A stretch of 44,500 bases of DNA, from positions 1 to 44,500 of the forward strand of contig NZ_CANLKR010000012.1 of assembly GCF_947491715.1 (NCBI RefSeq). Direction: 5' to 3'. The translations under genes were made by a program, and so were the position numbers. The notes beneath the pieces are model-generated. The model did not search any database and was not told the origin of the DNA. It saw only the letters and a program-made list of their open reading frames with translations. Every line of letters begins with the position of its first letter. Positions within the stretch are counted from its first letter, which is position 1. The stretch comes from an uncultured Shewanella sp. GTDB lineage: Bacteria > Pseudomonadota > Gammaproteobacteria > Enterobacterales > Shewanellaceae. This document shows positions 43,050 to 44,500 of this stretch, piece by piece.

Positions 43050-43720
43050 ACAGCATTCCTTCTCTAGATTATTATTATCGTGTTATTGCAATCAGCCTTC
43101 CAACCCTCAGGTTGTTTACACAGAACAAAACCTTTGCAAACAATTAAAATGCAATAACTCATATTTTGGAGTATTCCACACCAAACCATTACACAAGCTT
43201 AACGACACGATTAAAGGATCATCGCTAACCATAAAGCGGCGCAATCAGGGTTAATAACCTGAACTCGGGATAATGAGTGTCAGATAATCTCAATACTTCA
43301 TTTAAAGTCAACAGCTTAATTTTGTTCTGCTTATTCTTTATTTTCATATTTGGCTTAATGCTGAAACTTTTGTCGATATCAAGGCGGAATTTCGTATCTA
43401 ATAGCTGGCTATTAGTAGAAAAAACAACACAGATAGGGGCAAAAATAGCGGTATTAAGCGGCGCTGCTTATCCAGAGTTCAGGTTAAATAGTCAAGAAAG
43501 TCAAAAATGAACGTTAGACGAGGGGGCATTCCTATTTTAAAATGAATGCCCTATCATTGATTGGTAATCTATAAAACGAAAAATGAAATGAGTACTGGAA
43601 TAGCAATCAAATAAACCTATATTCCTCTATCGCAATACGTGGCTATTTGAATTATAAGCCCCCTATTAAGTGCTTATCTAAAAGTGAAACTTAAACCTCA
43701 AATGGCTGCAAAAACAGCCA
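43050..43720. other. Intergenic region carrying a MITE-like element
   Basis: These 671 bases lie upstream of the peroxidase gene and beyond the DJ-1 gene. They contain the MITE-like element at 43255-43486 and an 8-bp dyad GGGCATTC/GAATGCCC at 43524-43551. A plus-strand frame at 43277-43510 overlaps the element's right end and has no ribosome-binding site; I do not count it as a gene. Confidence 0.6.
43255..43486. mobile_element. MITE-like element with 19-bp terminal inverted repeats
   Basis: TAACCTGAACTCGGGATAA at 43255-43273 is the inverted copy, with one mismatch, of TTATCCAGAGTTCAGGTTA at 43468-43486. The 232-bp span holds no transposase. A diverged, internally deleted relative lies at 33965-34036. 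Target-site duplications are not clear (TTAA on the left, AATA on the right). A parent insertion sequence elsewhere in the genome is presumed. Confidence 0.75.
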
Positions 43721-43721
43721 T
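43702..43721 (-). terminator. Short hairpin at the end of the DJ-1-like gene
   Basis: ATGGCTG and CAGCCAT pair around CAAAAA (43702-43708, 43715-43721). The stem starts in the stop codon. On the minus strand only TTG follows, so the terminator call is weak. Confidence 0.4.
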
Positions 43722-44500
43722 CAAAGCTCAACAGGCACTAATTTATTATCATGAAGTAAAATCATTTCTTTTGCGACTAATGCTGCTGACGGTAAAAACA
43801 TCGTGGAAACAATCCGCTCATCAATCACTACTTGATGTTTATCTGTTAACGTCTGTTTATTTTGTGCAAGCGCCCCATTTTTATTCAGTTGCTCTTCAAC
43901 CATGAAAGGCAATAAAGTCCCTTGCTTAGCCCATGACTTACTCACTTCTGTGCTATTAGGAAAACCAGCGACTTTCTTACCTTTTACGAGAAAGGTATTG
44001 TTGGACAATTTCACATTGGCAAACGCTCCAGCGCCATGGCCACCAGCGCCAACAATCCCTCCTGATTCATAAATATCACGAATGATATGCTGTAACTTTT
44101 TATTGGATGCGACATCAAATAAAGGGCCATAACCTCCGCCAATATACACTCCCCAATAATCATTAGGGTTAATCGAATTCGGTGACATTGTCGCTGCCGT
44201 TTTATCCAAAAAACCTTCATACTTAATGGCATAACTGCTGATCCCGAGCGGATCCATCATAAATTCGACTTTTCCACCTTTAGGTGAAACAAAATCCACT
44301 TCTATACCATGACTGTTAAACACATGAAAAGGGGGAGCCACTTCCCATAAATTATTACGGGCATCGTGCTTCTCGGTATCTCCCATATCAAGCCTATTAG
44401 AGGTGATAATTAATATTTTCTTAGCGGCTATCGATGATAAATCAGAGTGGATCTCTGCAGAATAACTCAGTGATGAGAAAAGGCTCGCCGTGGCAAATAA
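43721..44500 (-). CDS. Exported DJ-1/PfpI-family protein lacking the nucleophilic Cys, 5' end outside window
   Basis: The frame is open to the window edge: 38 further codons precede the ATG at 44386. They encode the end of a signal peptide ('LFATASLFSSLSYSA') and the family start 'KKILIITSNRLDMGDTEKHD'. The visible 259 residues therefore belong to an exported DJ-1/PfpI (type 1 glutamine amidotransferase-like) protein. 'PPFHVFNSHGIEVDFVSPKG' and 'YIGGGYGPLFDVASNKKLQ' fit the group. At the nucleophile elbow, where relatives have A-x-C-H-G, this protein reads 'GAGGHGAGAFANVKL': Gly replaces Cys while the following His is kept. It is therefore probably not a cysteine hydrolase or glyoxalase. Confidence 0.82.
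   Translation of the reverse strand, partial: LFATASLFSSLSYSAEIHSDLSSIAAKKILIITSNRLDMGDTEKHDARNNLWEVAPPFHVFNSHGIEVDFVSPKGGKVEFMMDPLGISSYAIKYEGFLDKTAATMSPNSINPNDYWGVYIGGGYGPLFDVASNKKLQHIIRDIYESGGIVGAGGHGAGAFANVKLSNNTFLVKGKKVAGFPNSTEVSKSWAKQGTLLPFMVEEQLNKNGALAQNKQTLTDKHQVVIDERIVSTMFLPSAALVAKEMILLHDNKLVPVEL

Noticed and set aside
43277..43510. Plus-strand 77-codon frame with a hydrophobic segment
   Set aside because: It begins inside the MITE-like element, runs through its right inverted repeat and has no ribosome-binding site.

Overview
The window looks like a chromosome segment of a marine gammaproteobacterium, most probably Shewanella or a close relative in the Alteromonadales. This is inferred from the moderate-to-low GC content, from nadA lying directly downstream of a bkdA1-bkdA2-bkdB operon, from astE next to it, and from a palindrome of the type bound by LiuR in front of bkdA1. 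No database search was possible. Family names come from motifs read in the translations, and the genus call is an inference.

Region 1 (1-3.5 kb): the 3' part of a large surface protein made of Ig-like repeats, two of them almost identical in DNA. It is followed by a decayed gene tail, a secreted trypsin-like protease and a small protein resembling the N-terminal module of phosphorothioation-associated methyltransferases.

Region 2 (3.5-13.4 kb): a defence island on the minus strand. In order of transcription it holds a 58-residue ORF, a GIY-YIG/DUF4357 protein, hsdR, hsdM and hsdS of a type I restriction-modification system, a small membrane protein, a deletion-bearing mrr pseudogene, and a SAM methyltransferase-HNH nuclease fusion. 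The tail remnant near 1.85 kb shows that a second copy of the fusion gene once stood nearby.

Region 3 (13.4-15.5 kb): three tandem copies of a roughly 73-bp repeat in front of a RAYT-like (Y1) transposase gene, then tRNA-Ser(GGA) with its terminator.

Region 4 (15.6-23 kb): core metabolism, all on the minus strand up to astE. It contains nadA (NAD synthesis), the branched-chain 2-oxoacid dehydrogenase operon with a LiuR-type operator, and astE (arginine catabolism). A divergent MgtC-type membrane protein follows.

Region 5 (23-34.6 kb): accessory and housekeeping genes. These are a K+ channel with an RCK domain, three alpha/beta hydrolases, a DUF1295 membrane enzyme, a DUF6058-like protein, a LysR regulator divergent from a Bcr/CflA-type exporter, an unknown lipoprotein, a duplicated-domain secreted protein, a formate/nitrite-type channel behind a perfect FNR box, and a YhhY-type acetyltransferase.

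Region 6 (34.6-44.5 kb): a protein with a double-glycine secretion leader, an HSL-type esterase, fumC, a secreted protein with a duplicated Cys domain, a small operon of an NTF2-like protein with a CpdA-like phosphodiesterase, a diheme peroxidase lipoprotein with an FN3-like segment, a MITE-like repeat whose relative sits at 33.97 kb, and an exported DJ-1/PfpI-like protein whose nucleophilic cysteine is replaced by glycine. That last gene runs off the window.

The strongest candidates for something undescribed are the methyltransferase-HNH fusion with its neighbours, the double-glycine protein, the 73-bp repeat array next to the RAYT gene, and the exported Cys-less DJ-1 protein.
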